Shown: piece by piece, positions 36,414-46,279 of the stretch
Position numbering within the stretch: position 1 is the first letter of the stretch
How the letters are laid out: each line of letters starts with the position of its first letter
Assembly (NCBI RefSeq): GCF_022829445.1
Contig: NZ_JAKSXY010000078.1
Span: 1-64,000, forward strand
Length of the DNA: 64,000 bases
Reading direction: 5' to 3'
Origin: Methylobacterium sp. J-068
GTDB lineage: Bacteria; Pseudomonadota; Alphaproteobacteria; Rhizobiales; Beijerinckiaceae
The notes under the pieces: generated by a model
What the model was told of the DNA's origin: nothing
Databases searched by the model: none
The model's input: only the letters and a program-made list of their open reading frames with translations
Program-made: the position numbers and the translations under genes

Positions 36414-38327
36414 ATGAGCACCGACCCCGCCCCGGCGGCCCCGGTCGAGGCCGCGCCGCCCGCGCGGCCCGGCCTCGTCGCCACCTATCGCCGCCTCTGG
36501 CCCTATCTCTGGCCCCACGGCCGGCCCGACCTGCAGCGGCGCGTCTTCCTGGCCTTCGGCCTGCTGATCGTCGCGAAATTCGTGACGATGGTGACGCCCT
36601 TCACCTTCAAGTGGGCCACCGACGCCCTGGTGGCGATGACGGACGCCAAGCCCGGCGCGGCCGTGCCCACGGGGCTGCTGGCCGCGCCGATGCTCCTCAT
36701 CGGCCTCTACGGCCTGTCGCGCATCCTCATGGCCGGGCTGACGCAGGTGCGCGACGGTCTGTTCGCCAAGGTGGCGATGCACGCCGTGCGCCGCCTCGCG
36801 CTCCAGACCTTCGAGCACATGCACCGGCTCTCCCTGCGCTTCCACCTGGAGCGCAAGACCGGCGGCCTGACCCGCGTGCTGGAGCGTGGGCGCGGCGGCA
36901 TCGAGGAGCTCTCGCGCCTGATGGTGCTGACGCTGGTGCCCACCATCGTCGAGTTCCTGCTCGTGATCGGCGTGCTCGCCTACGAGTTCGACTGGATCTA
37001 CTCGGTGGTCGTGTTCGTGATGGTGGCGGCCTACCTCGCCTTCACCTGGAAGGCGACGCAGTGGCGCATCGAGATCCGGCGCCGGATGAACAATTCCGAC
37101 ACCGACGCCAACACCAAGGCCGTCGACTCGCTGCTGAACTTCGAGACCGTGAAGTATTTCGGCGCCGAGTTGCGCGAAGCGGAGCGGTACGATGTGTCGA
37201 TGGCCAAGTACGAAAAGGCCTCGACGCAGACCTACGTCTCGCTCGCCGTGCTCAACGCCGGACAGGCGGTGATCTTCACGATCGGCATGACCATCGTGAT
37301 GTGGTTGGCCGCGCGCGACATCATGGCCGGGCGCACGACGCTCGGCGGCTTCGTGCTGGTCAACACCATGCTGGTGCAGCTCTCGATGCCGCTCAACTTC
37401 ATGGGCATGATCTACCGCGAGATCAAACAGGCGCTGATCGACATCGACGACATGTTCCAGATCCTGCACCGCAACCCCGAGATCGCCGACCGGGCGGGGG
37501 CCGAGCCCCTGCTGGTCTCCGACGGGGTGGTGCGGTTCGAGGACGTGCGCTTCGCCTACGATCCGGCCCGGCCGATCCTGCGGGGCGTCAGCTTCGAGGT
37601 CCCGGCCGGGCGCACGGTGGCCATCGTCGGGCCCTCGGGGGCGGGCAAGTCCACCCTGTCGCGCCTGCTGTTCCGGTTCTACGAGCCGCAGGGCGGGCGC
37701 ATCCTCGTCGACGGGCAGGATATCGCGCGGGTCCGCCAGGCGTCCTTGCGGGCGGCGATCGGCATGGTGCCGCAGGACACGGTGCTGTTCAACGACACCA
37801 TCGGCTACAACATCCGCTACGGCCGCTGGGACGCCACCGAAGCGGAGGTGCGCGCGGCCGCGTCGCTCGCGCAGATCGACCGCTTCATCTCCGCCCTGCC
37901 GGAGGGCTACGACACGCCGGTGGGCGAGCGCGGGCTGAAGCTCTCGGGCGGCGAGAAGCAGCGCGTCGCCATCGCCCGCACCATCCTGAAGGGGCCGCCG
38001 ATCCTCGTCCTCGACGAGGCGACCTCGGCCCTCGACACGTTCACCGAACGCGAGATCCAGGACGCCCTGGACAAGGTGAGCCGGGGCCGCACCACCCTCG
38101 TCATCGCTCACCGCCTCTCCACGGTGGTCAATGCCGACGAGATCATCGTCCTCGACAAGGGCGTCATCGTCGAGCGCGGCGACCACGCCACGCTCCTCGA
38201 TCGGGAGGGCGTCTACGCCTCGATGTGGAGCCGCCAGCGCGAGGCCGACGCCGCCCTGGAGATCCTCCAGCGCAGCGAGGACGTGATGCCGGCGGTCAAG
38301 CGCCCGGCCGACGCGTTGGTGGATTGA
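36414..38327 (+). CDS. Atm1-type ABC exporter (heavy-metal/thiol)
   Basis: A 637-residue half transporter with a membrane domain followed by an ATPase, which would work as a homodimer. The membrane domain (about residues 40-350) has the Atm1/HMT1 hallmark RRMNNSDTDANTKAVDSLLN, whose NSD and Thr/Asn residues bind glutathione derivatives. The ATPase has Walker A GPSGAGKST, the signature LSGGEKQR and Walker B ILVLDEATS. Atm1-type exporters move glutathione persulfide or glutathione-metal conjugates, linking iron-sulfur assembly and metal detoxification. Glutathione is made by gshB in this window. The gene lies 118 bases after gltX and is probably transcribed on its own. Confidence 0.92.
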   Translation: MSTDPAPAAPVEAAPPARPGLVATYRRLWPYLWPHGRPDLQRRVFLAFGLLIVAKFVTMVTPFTFKWATDALVAMTDAKPGAAVPTGLLAAPMLLIGLYGLSRILMAGLTQVRDGLFAKVAMHAVRRLALQTFEHMHRLSLRFHLERKTGGLTRVLERGRGGIEELSRLMVLTLVPTIVEFLLVIGVLAYEFDWIYSVVVFVMVAAYLAFTWKATQWRIEIRRRMNNSDTDANTKAVDSLLNFETVKYFGAELREAERYDVSMAKYEKASTQTYVSLAVLNAGQAVIFTIGMTIVMWLAARDIMAGRTTLGGFVLVNTMLVQLSMPLNFMGMIYREIKQALIDIDDMFQILHRNPEIADRAGAEPLLVSDGVVRFEDVRFAYDPARPILRGVSFEVPAGRTVAIVGPSGAGKSTLSRLLFRFYEPQGGRILVDGQDIARVRQASLRAAIGMVPQDTVLFNDTIGYNIRYGRWDATEAEVRAAASLAQIDRFISALPEGYDTPVGERGLKLSGGEKQRVAIARTILKGPPILVLDEATSALDTFTEREIQDALDKVSRGRTTLVIAHRLSTVVNADEIIVLDKGVIVERGDHATLLDREGVYASMWSRQREADAALEILQRSEDVMPAVKRPADALVD

Positions 38328-38661
38328 CGGGGCGCCTCGGGCCGAGCCGGTTCGTCGCCGTCATCGCCGAGGCGTGACGCCGGGCACCCTTGGCCAGGCA
38401 CCCTTCGCCGGGGACCCTTGGATTGCGAGGACGCGCGTTCGGTCGACGGACAATGGTCCCGCGAAAAGGTCTCGAGGCCGGCCCTGTCTCTGGTGCAAGC
38501 TTGCGAGAAGGGGAGCATTGTCGTGAGTGGAAAAAGCCTCTCTTGGAAGATCGGTTAATGAGTCTGTAACGCACAGGCTTTAATGTCGGCGACACGACGC
38601 GTCTGCATTGCCACGCCCAAGGCAATCGAAGACACGGCCCACTCGGTCGGATGCATCTGGG
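38328..38661. other. Intergenic region with a weak promoter candidate
   Basis: A three-fold imperfect GCACCCTT unit occurs near 38383-38420. TTGGAA (38543-38548), a 16-base spacer and TGTAAC (38565-38570) may be the promoter of the small exported protein and the MscS gene. No gene is supported; the region is less GC-rich than its neighbours from about 38510 to 38590. Confidence 0.4.
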
Positions 38662-39234
38662 ATGAAGCGTGTCATCGTTGCTTTGATGTCGCTTGCCGCC
38701 ATCGGACCGGCCCGGGCCCAACCTGCAACGGTCAGCGGCACGGCGGCACTGTCCTGCCGGACGACGCCGGACTTCGTGGTGGTCGCGCGCAACCTGCCCG
38801 ACGAGTTCGGCATGGAACTCCACGCGCGGCGGCGTGCGGGCCCCGACGAGGCGATGCCGTGCGCGTTCGCGCCCAAAGACGGTGAATTCCGGCTCGGCGG
38901 ACCCGAGAAGCCCTATGTGGTCGAAGGGATGAACGGCCGCTTTCTGGCGGTCACCGAGCTCATCGGCGTCGCCGGCACCCTCCACGTCTATGACCTGTCG
39001 ACCGGCAAGGCCGTCGTCAGCGAGCCCCTCACGGAGGCGAACCAGACCAAGACCGCGGGAAACCGGGTGAGTTTCACCGCCCGGTCGGGACCGGGAACGG
39101 CGAAGACGTGCCCGGGCCTCGCCGCGTTCAAGAAGCAGGGCGGTTCCGGAGAGATCGGGGTGCCGTCGAGCGTCGACCTCGCCACCGGCGCGCTCACGCG
39201 CAACGCCAAGACCGTCTGCACCTACGCGCAATGA
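38662..39234 (+). CDS. Small exported protein of unknown function
   Basis: A 190-residue exported protein. The signal peptide ends near residue 20 (AAIGPARAQ), after which there are four cysteines that could form two disulfides (LSCRTT, MPCAFAP, KTCPGL, KTVCTYAQ). I recognise no domain. I chose the ATG at 38662 because it starts the signal peptide. Its stop overlaps the start of the MscS gene (ATGA), so the two are probably co-translated and may act together in the periplasm. Confidence 0.75.
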   Translation: MKRVIVALMSLAAIGPARAQPATVSGTAALSCRTTPDFVVVARNLPDEFGMELHARRRAGPDEAMPCAFAPKDGEFRLGGPEKPYVVEGMNGRFLAVTELIGVAGTLHVYDLSTGKAVVSEPLTEANQTKTAGNRVSFTARSGPGTAKTCPGLAAFKKQGGSGEIGVPSSVDLATGALTRNAKTVCTYAQ

Positions 39235-41591
39235 GTGATCGGAGGGTCGCCCGCGGCGGCATGATCGGGCGGCTCGCCGGCCGGCTGGCGCTCGCCGCCA
39301 TGGTGCTCGCCACGACACTGCCGACACTCTCGACCGGCAGCTTGGCCCAGAGCGACGCACGCGCCGATCTTCGCCGGGCCCTGACGGAGATCACGACGGA
39401 GCTGCCGCTTCGGCAATCCGATTTCAAGGGCCTGTCCACGCTCCGCGATCGGACGGAGGCCCTGATCGCGGAGAGCCGCGAAATGCGCGCCGAAAGCGCG
39501 GCCGCGCTGCGGCGCGCCCGAACGACGCGGCTCGAGGCCGCGAAGGTCGAAGGCGCCCCCGAGCGGGACGACGCCACACGGGCGGCCGACGCGGCCTTGA
39601 GTTCCGTCGAGGCGCGGAACCGCGAGGACGGGAAGGTCGCGGGCGAGATCGAGGACGCCTGGAACAGGATCACCGAATTTCGGCGCCAACTCTTCGCCAA
39701 GCGCCTCCTCGACTACAGCCTCAGTCCCCTCTCTCCGGCGTTCTGGAACGAGCTCGTCGACCGCGCGCTGCCTCAGGTCGGAGGCAAATTGCGTGATCTC
39801 GGCGCCGCCATCTCGGCGGACGAGGAGTTCGGCGACTGGGAGGCGAATGTCTTCGTCTGCCTGTTCCTGCTGCTGGTCGGGGCATCGCTCTATGTGGCGA
39901 CGCGCTGGGTCAGCCGACGCGTCCTCGCCCGCTGGCACCGGTTCGCCCTGCGCGCCCATGTGGGTCCGCGCCGGCGGGCCGCGGTGCACGCGCTGATCGA
40001 CATGACCTTCACCGTCTTCTCGATCCCGCTCACCATCGTGCTCCTGATCGTCCTGAACGACGGCGTCGATTTCACGCCCGGCAGCGCCGACTCGATCGCT
40101 CTCAGGGTGCTCGGCGCGATCGCCGGATATCTCATCGGAACGGGCGTCCTGCGGGCCATGGTGGCGCCCCGGGATGCCGCCTACCGGCTGCTGGCCGTCG
40201 GCGATCGAACGGCCTCCATCGTCGTGCGCACGGGGCGTGCCCTGATCCTGGTCTACGCGGCCGACCTGATCTTCGGCGAATTCGCGATCGCGGCGCATTT
40301 CCGCGTCGTGATCAGCGAGGCCTCGACCATGGTGATGGTGACGACCTGCTGCGCGCTGCTGGCCGTCGCGCTCCTGCGCCTGAGCCAGGCCGAGCCCGCC
40401 ACCGACCCGGACGCGATGCCGGCGGCGACCTCCGCCGTCCATCTGCTGGTGTTGACGCCGCTCGTCTGGATCGTGGTGGCCGCTTCCCTGGCATCGGTGC
40501 TCGCCGGGTTCACGGCGCTCGGCGGCTTCCTGATCGGCCGTCTGATCGTCACCGGCCTGCTGCTCGCGCTCGGCTGGGTGATGCTGATCTGCGTCAACGC
40601 GCTCTTCGTCACGCGGGGCGATATCGAACGGAGCGCCCGGCTCGCGAGGCTGAGCCGCACATTGGCTCTTCAACCGGATAGCCTGGCTCTCGGCTCGGTC
40701 ATCCTGTCGGGGGTCCTGAACGTCGTCGTCATCGCCGCGATGGTGTTCGTCGTCGTCGGCCCGTGGAACCTCGCCTATGGCGAGTTCAATCCCTTTCGAG
40801 ATGCCTTCCTCGGCTACAGTCTCGTGGATCTTCGCGGCCTGATCGGCTCCGCCGGCCTCGCCGTCATCACCGCCGTCGTCGGCGTGGTGCTGACGCAGGT
40901 CGGAACCGGGTGGCTCGATCGCGAGGTCCTGCCCCAGACCCGGCTCGATGCCGGCGCGCGCTACTCCGTCATCACCGTGGTCGGCTATGGCGGTCTCGTC
41001 ATCACGGTGCTTCTGGCTCTCGGCCAGCTCGGTGTGAACCCGCAAAGCCTCACGGTGATTGCCGGTGCCCTGTCGGTCGGCGTCGGGTTCGGCCTGCAGA
41101 GCATCGTCTCGAACTTCGTCTCCGGCCTGATCGTGCTGGCCGAACGCCCGATCCGGGTCGGCGACGTGGTGTCGGTCAAGGGCGAGGAGGGGCGCGTCAG
41201 GAAGATCAGCGTCCGCTCGACCCTGATCGCGACGGGGGATCGGACCGATCTCATCGTTCCGAACACGGATCTCATCACATCCATCGTCCGCAACAAGACG
41301 CTGACGGACGTCTCGCAGCGCCTGCGCATGCCCATGGTCCTCGACCGGGACGCGGACATGGTGCTCGTGCGCGATGCCCTGATCGCCGTGGCCGCGCGGC
41401 ATCCGAACGTCGCCGCCGAGCCCGCGCCGGTGCTGCTGCTGACCAAGATCGGCGAGAACCTGGAACTGGAAGCGCGGGTTTTCCTCCTGGACGGCGCGCT
41501 CGGCGACACGACCCGCAGCGAGCTGAACTTCGTCCTGCTGGAACTCTTCCGGCGCTCCGGGATCAAGCTCGGCACCGGGTCGAACTCTTGA
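39231..41591 (+). CDS. DUF3772/MscS mechanosensitive channel protein
   Basis: A 786-residue channel of the large MscS (MscK/YbiO-like) type. A signal peptide ends near residue 38. A periplasmic DUF3772-like coiled-coil region (about 40-200) is followed by about eleven membrane helices, with the pore-lining helix and the conserved GFGLQSIVSNFVSGLIVLAE near residues 619-638. The beta domain begins with RPIRVGDVVSV, and the C-terminal alpha/beta domain is complete. Such proteins release solutes when membrane tension rises. The start codon overlaps the preceding gene by four bases. Confidence 0.92.
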   Translation: MSDRRVARGGMIGRLAGRLALAAMVLATTLPTLSTGSLAQSDARADLRRALTEITTELPLRQSDFKGLSTLRDRTEALIAESREMRAESAAALRRARTTRLEAAKVEGAPERDDATRAADAALSSVEARNREDGKVAGEIEDAWNRITEFRRQLFAKRLLDYSLSPLSPAFWNELVDRALPQVGGKLRDLGAAISADEEFGDWEANVFVCLFLLLVGASLYVATRWVSRRVLARWHRFALRAHVGPRRRAAVHALIDMTFTVFSIPLTIVLLIVLNDGVDFTPGSADSIALRVLGAIAGYLIGTGVLRAMVAPRDAAYRLLAVGDRTASIVVRTGRALILVYAADLIFGEFAIAAHFRVVISEASTMVMVTTCCALLAVALLRLSQAEPATDPDAMPAATSAVHLLVLTPLVWIVVAASLASVLAGFTALGGFLIGRLIVTGLLLALGWVMLICVNALFVTRGDIERSARLARLSRTLALQPDSLALGSVILSGVLNVVVIAAMVFVVVGPWNLAYGEFNPFRDAFLGYSLVDLRGLIGSAGLAVITAVVGVVLTQVGTGWLDREVLPQTRLDAGARYSVITVVGYGGLVITVLLALGQLGVNPQSLTVIAGALSVGVGFGLQSIVSNFVSGLIVLAERPIRVGDVVSVKGEEGRVRKISVRSTLIATGDRTDLIVPNTDLITSIVRNKTLTDVSQRLRMPMVLDRDADMVLVRDALIAVAARHPNVAAEPAPVLLLTKIGENLELEARVFLLDGALGDTTRSELNFVLLELFRRSGIKLGTGSNS

Positions 41592-41645
41592 TAGCGAAGA
41601 CGTGCGGCTCGGGCTCGTCCGGTGCGAGGACGCGTCGCGCTCGTT

Positions 41646-42161
41646 TCAACGTTCGCCGATCAGACGACACCCGATGACGATGGGCTTTGCCCGCGCGCGC
41701 GAAAGGTCGTCGTCGAAGAGGTCGCAATCCAGCAGATTGTCGGGCGCCGCCTTGCGCGCCGAGAAGACGTTGAGGCTCACCCTGAGGGGATTGCGGCCCA
41801 CGGCCGCGACGTCGGCGGCGTCGAGATTGCGACCCGGCATCTCGGCGATGCCGCCCGCTGCGGGCAGCGTGACGATGTCACCGAGCATCTCGATCTGATC
41901 GGGCTCGCGGCCCTCGGCACGCGCGCGCTTGATGTCGGCGCGGGTCGGCTTTCTGGCCAGTTTTGCATAGTAGAACGACTTGACGTTCACGCTCTCGGAA
42001 AGGGTCGACAGCTTCTGCGATGCCTTCGGCGACAGCGATACGCTTACCGAGAAGGCATAGGGGCTCGTGTTTGTCTGAGCCGTTGCACGCGTGGGAAACG
42101 CTCCGATCGCTGTCGATACGGCTCCGGCGATCACGACCAACGCTCCGATGCGATTTCTCAT
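41646..42161 (-). CDS. Exported protein of unknown function
   Basis: A 171-residue protein with an N-terminal signal peptide ending near residue 29 (TRATAQ). The mature part contains FSVSVSLSPKASQKLSTLSE and ends with a two-cysteine segment (LLDCDLFDDD, IVIGCRLIG). I see no known domain. The start at 42161 was chosen because the upstream extension would place 22 basic residues before the signal. It converges with the MscS gene (54 bases apart). Confidence 0.65.
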   Translation of the reverse strand: MRNRIGALVVIAGAVSTAIGAFPTRATAQTNTSPYAFSVSVSLSPKASQKLSTLSESVNVKSFYYAKLARKPTRADIKRARAEGREPDQIEMLGDIVTLPAAGGIAEMPGRNLDAADVAAVGRNPLRVSLNVFSARKAAPDNLLDCDLFDDDLSRARAKPIVIGCRLIGER

Positions 42162-42433
42162 GGCATTCCGCTGAAGTTGGACCGTCGAATCGACGCTGCG
42201 CCGTTTCCGGCGCGGCGTCTGAAGCACAATGTCAAACGCTTGTCATCGCTGTCCGAGCGTGACGGGACAGCGGGCACCCTGTTTCATGGTTTGGCGTTCC
42301 CGAAACGGGCCCACAAGAATCCATGCATCTCAAGAATCCATCCGCCTCGGATCTTCGCGGCGGGCGCCGGATGTCGGGCGTCCAACCGCTGCCCCCCGAT
42401 CGCGCCAGGATTCCTGTCCCTGCGGATGGGGTC

Positions 42434-44344
42434 TCACCCCCGCGTGCCGGCCTGGGGCACCGCCGCCGTGCCGTCGCTCGGCAGGACGAAGATCTGCCCC
42501 GGATAGATCAGGTCCGGGTTGCGGATCTGCGGCTGGTTGGCGTCGTAGATCACCGTGTACCGGGTGCCCTTGCCGTAGATCCGCCGGCTGATCTGCCACA
42601 GGCTGTCGCCCCGGACGATCGTCGCGGTGCCCACCTCGGGGACGAACACCGTGGGCGTTCCCGGCGCCGCGTCGGATGCCCCGCGTGGAGGGGCCGATGC
42701 GGCGCTGCCGGGTGGGGCGGAAGGGGGGGCGGCTTGCGCGGCCTCGCGGCGAGGGACTTCGCGGGGAGTGGCCTCGGGCGGAGTGGCCTCGGGCAGGAGC
42801 GGCGGCCTGGACGGTGCCGCTGCCACCGCGCTTGCGCCGGTGCCTTCCTGGGGAACTGAATTGGGCGCCGCCTTGGGCACCGCCCCGGCCACCGTCTCGG
42901 CCGGTTCCCTGGTCGTCGGCGTCCTGATCGCCGGTCCTTGGGCCGTTTCCCCGGACGCCGCCCCCGGACGCGCCGGCTGCGCCAGCGCGGTGGGGGGCTC
43001 CGGTGTCCCCGGCCGTCCGGCCGGGGCCGGCGCCGCGCTGCCGGGTGCCACGCCGGCCACGTCCGGCGCGGCCTTCGCGGCGGGCCTGCTCACGGCGGCG
43101 GGTACCGTGAAGGGCACTTCCGAGCGCGCCTTCACCTTGCCGGAGACCGGATCGACTTGGTCGATTCGGATCTTGTACGCACCCGGCCGGACGCCCCGCC
43201 CGATGGTGAAGGCGACGCGGCCATCGGGGCCCGCGCTGCCCGGTGCCACCAGGGTGTCGTTCAGGTAGAGCCGCACGGTGGCGCCGGGCTGGGCCTGGCT
43301 CGTGACGTAGAGCCGTCCGCCATCCTCCGCCTCGACGCTGACGATCTTCACCGGCGCGCTCGTCTCAGGTGCCGCCGCCCCGGCGCCCTCGGGGCCGGAC
43401 TTCGCCGCATCCGTGGCGGCCGTCGCGCCGGCCGGCTTCGACGGCTCCGTCCCGGGAGATGGGGAGGCGGCGGCGTTGGCCGACCCGGCCTTGCCCGCGC
43501 CGGGCACGTTCGTTGCGAGCCGATCGCCGTCCGGCGCGACGCGGCCGGGAGAGGCGCGGTCGGGGCTGGCGGGTCCTGGTTTCGCGGATTCGGGTCTGCC
43601 CGGCACCTGGGCGGCGGAGGCCAATGCGGGGTCCGGCTGCGAGAGCACGATGGTGGGCTTGTCGGGGGAAGTCAGGGCGATGAGGGGCTTGGCGGTGCGG
43701 TTCGCGGCGACCACCACGGCCACGCTGTCCCGCGAGACGTGGGTCCGGCCGTCGGCGCCGGTCACCCGCAGGGTGATCTCACTGTTGCCGGTGGGGAGGG
43801 CCGGGGGCACGATGGCGAACTGGCCGGAGGGGTCGACGAGCGCACGGGCAATCGGCGTGGCGTCGCGCAGCAACTCGACGGTCGTGTTGGGCGTCGCCCG
43901 CCCGGCGATCACCGCCTCGCCGTCCGGCTCGATCCGGATGATGTCGAAGGTCGGCGCCGCGCCGGGTTGCGGCGCGCTCGGGCCTCGGTCCGGCACCGGC
44001 TCCGAGCCTGGCCGCGCCTCCAGGGCCGCCCGGGGCTTTCCCTGCGGCGGTGCCGCTCCCTCCCCGGAGCGGGCGCCTTGATCGACCGGAGGCTTCGCGT
44101 CGCCCGCCAGGGGCTTCGCATCGACGGCCGGGGGCTTGTCCTCCCCTGCCGGGGGCTTGCCATCGCCTGCCAGGGGCTTGCCATCGCCGACCAGCGGCAC
44201 GGCCTGATCGTCCAGGAGGCCGGTGGGCGACCCGAGGCCGCGCTTGAAGAACGTGCCCGCGCCGTAGAGGGTGACCACGAGGGCAAAGCCCGCCAGAAGC
44301 CCCACGCAGGCGAGGAAGATGCTCCGTCGCAACTCCGCCCTCAT
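42434..44344 (-). CDS. LysM-domain envelope protein with long Pro/Ala-rich linker
   Basis: A 636-residue protein anchored by an N-terminal membrane helix (about residues 8-30). A low-complexity region contains a degenerate AGDGKPP unit repeated about six times (residues 48-86). Two Ig-like modules follow (near 135-210 and 335-415, each with TVELLRD or TVRLYLND cores), then a long Ala/Pro linker, and finally a C-terminal LysM domain (ATIVRGDSLWQISRRIYG, ending YPGQIFVLPSD). The LysM domain probably binds peptidoglycan. This is the common alphaproteobacterial single-LysM architecture; its job is unknown. It is divergent from the LOG-family gene. Confidence 0.88.
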   Translation of the reverse strand: MRAELRRSIFLACVGLLAGFALVVTLYGAGTFFKRGLGSPTGLLDDQAVPLVGDGKPLAGDGKPPAGEDKPPAVDAKPLAGDAKPPVDQGARSGEGAAPPQGKPRAALEARPGSEPVPDRGPSAPQPGAAPTFDIIRIEPDGEAVIAGRATPNTTVELLRDATPIARALVDPSGQFAIVPPALPTGNSEITLRVTGADGRTHVSRDSVAVVVAANRTAKPLIALTSPDKPTIVLSQPDPALASAAQVPGRPESAKPGPASPDRASPGRVAPDGDRLATNVPGAGKAGSANAAASPSPGTEPSKPAGATAATDAAKSGPEGAGAAAPETSAPVKIVSVEAEDGGRLYVTSQAQPGATVRLYLNDTLVAPGSAGPDGRVAFTIGRGVRPGAYKIRIDQVDPVSGKVKARSEVPFTVPAAVSRPAAKAAPDVAGVAPGSAAPAPAGRPGTPEPPTALAQPARPGAASGETAQGPAIRTPTTREPAETVAGAVPKAAPNSVPQEGTGASAVAAAPSRPPLLPEATPPEATPREVPRREAAQAAPPSAPPGSAASAPPRGASDAAPGTPTVFVPEVGTATIVRGDSLWQISRRIYGKGTRYTVIYDANQPQIRNPDLIYPGQIFVLPSDGTAAVPQAGTRG

Positions 44345-44562
44345 GACACGCCACTCCTTCGTCCACCGGCGCGGCGGCCGAAATCCCGCCGTGGCGGGAT
44401 CAGGCCCGTCGACAAACCGGCGATTGATGGCGACATATTAGCGGACATGATCGGAACACCAAATCCCAACCGCCGCCCCAGGGCCGGATCTCCCGTGAAA
44501 TCAGCAGTTTGGACCGTGGATGGGCGCGCGCACGCGCGCCTCGCGGCGCATGGAGGCCAGGC

Positions 44563-45165
44563 ATGGCGCGCTTGAAGACGGTCTGTGTCTATTGCGGCTC
44601 CGGGTTCGGCGGCGATCCCGCCTTCACGGCGGCGGCCGAGACCCTCGGCCGGGCGCTGGCGGAGGCAGGCCTCGGCCTCGTCTACGGCGGCGGCAATGTC
44701 GGGCTGATGGGCACCGTCGCGCGCGCGGTCCTGGAGAATGGCGGCCACGTCACCGGCATCATCCCCGACTTCCTGAAGTCGCGCGAGCGCATGCTCGACG
44801 AGATCCAGGAAACCATCGTCGTCGAGGACATGCACACCCGCAAGCGGCTGATGTTCGAGCGCTCCGACGCCTTCGTGGCCCTGCCCGGCGGCATCGGCAC
44901 CCTGGAGGAACTGGTGGAGCAGCTCACCTGGGCGCAACTCGGCCAGCACCGGAAGCCGATCCTGCTGCTCTCCGTGGCGGATTTCTGGACGCCGCTGCTG
45001 ACGCTGCTCGACCACATGCGCGCCCACGGCTTCATCCGCGAGGGGCTCGACCTGAGCTACCTCGTGGCGACCGAGGCCGCCGACGTGGTCGCCGCCCTGC
45101 GCGACGCGGCCGGCGCCACCCCGCCCGCCCCCGTCGCCGAGGCGCTGGTGGCGGAGCGGTTCTGA
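44563..45165 (+). CDS. LOG family protein (TIGR00730)
   Basis: A 200-residue Rossmann-fold phosphoribohydrolase of the LOG family, related to plant cytokinin-activating enzymes and to nucleotide 5'-monophosphate hydrolases. The family motif PGGIGTLEEL lies at residues 108-117, and the N-terminal VYCGSG and GLVYGGGNVGLMG are present. The start codon follows GGAGG. Methylobacterium species living on plants release cytokinins, and LOG-type enzymes are one possible route, but a housekeeping nucleotide role is equally possible. Confidence 0.9.
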   Translation: MARLKTVCVYCGSGFGGDPAFTAAAETLGRALAEAGLGLVYGGGNVGLMGTVARAVLENGGHVTGIIPDFLKSRERMLDEIQETIVVEDMHTRKRLMFERSDAFVALPGGIGTLEELVEQLTWAQLGQHRKPILLLSVADFWTPLLTLLDHMRAHGFIREGLDLSYLVATEAADVVAALRDAAGATPPAPVAEALVAERF

Positions 45166-45169
45166 GCGG

Positions 45170-46132
45170 CTACCGCGCGGCCCCGGAATCCCGCAGGTAG
45201 GCCGCGCTCGCGGGGTGCAGCCAGGCCGGCGGGACCGCCGCGGCGAGGTTGCGCGGGTTGGGATCGGCGGCCGGCGGGTAGCCCCGGTCCATCGCCCGCA
45301 CGAGGCGCGCGACGGCGCCCGCGTCGAGGCCGGGCCGCGCCAGGATGAAACTCCAGGACCCCACCGTGTCGATCGGCGCATCCTGGCCCTTCAGCGCGCC
45401 GGCCGGGACGGTGACCCGCCGCAGGGAGGGGTGCAGCGACAGGATGCGCGCAATGGCCTCCGGGGCGGGGCCGAAGAACCGCGCCCCCTCCGGCGCATCC
45501 GCGAGGATGCGGAAGCCGGGCCAGCCGGTCCCCGCGCCCCAGAGCGCCGCCGCGCGCCCGTCCAGCACCATGACGGCGCCGTCGCCCGCGCGGTCCAGGA
45601 GGATCGGTTCGATGTCGCGCTCGGGGTCGATCCCCGATCCGCGCAGGACCATCCGGCCCATGGTGGTGAGGCCGGACGCGTGGGTGCCGAGCGCGATGCG
45701 TTTGCCGCGCAGGTCGTCCACGCGGCGGATCGGGGAGCCGGCGGGCACGACGAACAGGCCCGGCGACGCGCTCACCGGCGCCGCCACGCTCAAGCCTTCG
45801 CCGGGCGCAAGCCCTTCGCCGGGCGCAAGCCCGGCCGCCAGGGCGTCGTAGGCGTAATCCCCCTGCACCAGGGCGAGATCGACGGTGCCGGCCCTCAGGA
45901 GCGCGAGGTTCTCCTGCGAGCCCTTGCTCGGCATCGGAACGAGCGTCAGCCCGGGATCGACCCGGTGGACCACGTCCGCGAGCGCCTGCCCGAAGGCCGG
46001 GAACGATCCGCCCGGCGTGGCGGTGGCGAGGACGAGGCGGGTCTCGGGATCGTCCGCGCGCGCGGGGCTCGGCGGGCCCGACATCGCGATTCCGAGGAGG
46101 GGGGCTCCCAGGATGAACGAGCGCCTCAGCAT
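45170..46132 (-). CDS. TAXI-family TRAP transporter solute-binding protein
   Basis: A 320-residue periplasmic binding protein of the TAXI (TRAP-associated extracytoplasmic immunogenic) family. A signal peptide ends near residue 27 (SPARA). The mature part has LATATPGGSFPAFGQALAD, followed by DLALVQGDYAYDA and RIALGTHASGLTTMGR, which are the usual ligand loops. An in-frame duplication of six residues (LAPGEG repeated) lies near 105-117. No TRAP permease gene is next to it, so it is an orphan receptor in this window. It converges tightly with the LOG gene. Confidence 0.85.
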   Translation of the reverse strand: MLRRSFILGAPLLGIAMSGPPSPARADDPETRLVLATATPGGSFPAFGQALADVVHRVDPGLTLVPMPSKGSQENLALLRAGTVDLALVQGDYAYDALAAGLAPGEGLAPGEGLSVAAPVSASPGLFVVPAGSPIRRVDDLRGKRIALGTHASGLTTMGRMVLRGSGIDPERDIEPILLDRAGDGAVMVLDGRAAALWGAGTGWPGFRILADAPEGARFFGPAPEAIARILSLHPSLRRVTVPAGALKGQDAPIDTVGSWSFILARPGLDAGAVARLVRAMDRGYPPAADPNPRNLAAAVPPAWLHPASAAYLRDSGAAR

Positions 46133-46279
46133 GGTTCGGCTCCGTCAGGGGACGTTCTCGGCCAGGGGCTCAAGTGATGCCCCGCAATGTGCCCGATGCC
46201 CGCGTGGGCGCCACCGTATGCGAAACGCCTCCGGTGACCTACATGCGTGCGCCTGGACCGAAGGCTTCCGGAACGTCGC

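Noticed and set aside
46133..46279. Cobalamin riboswitch upstream of the FecBCD-type importer
   Set aside because: No B12-box sequence is visible.
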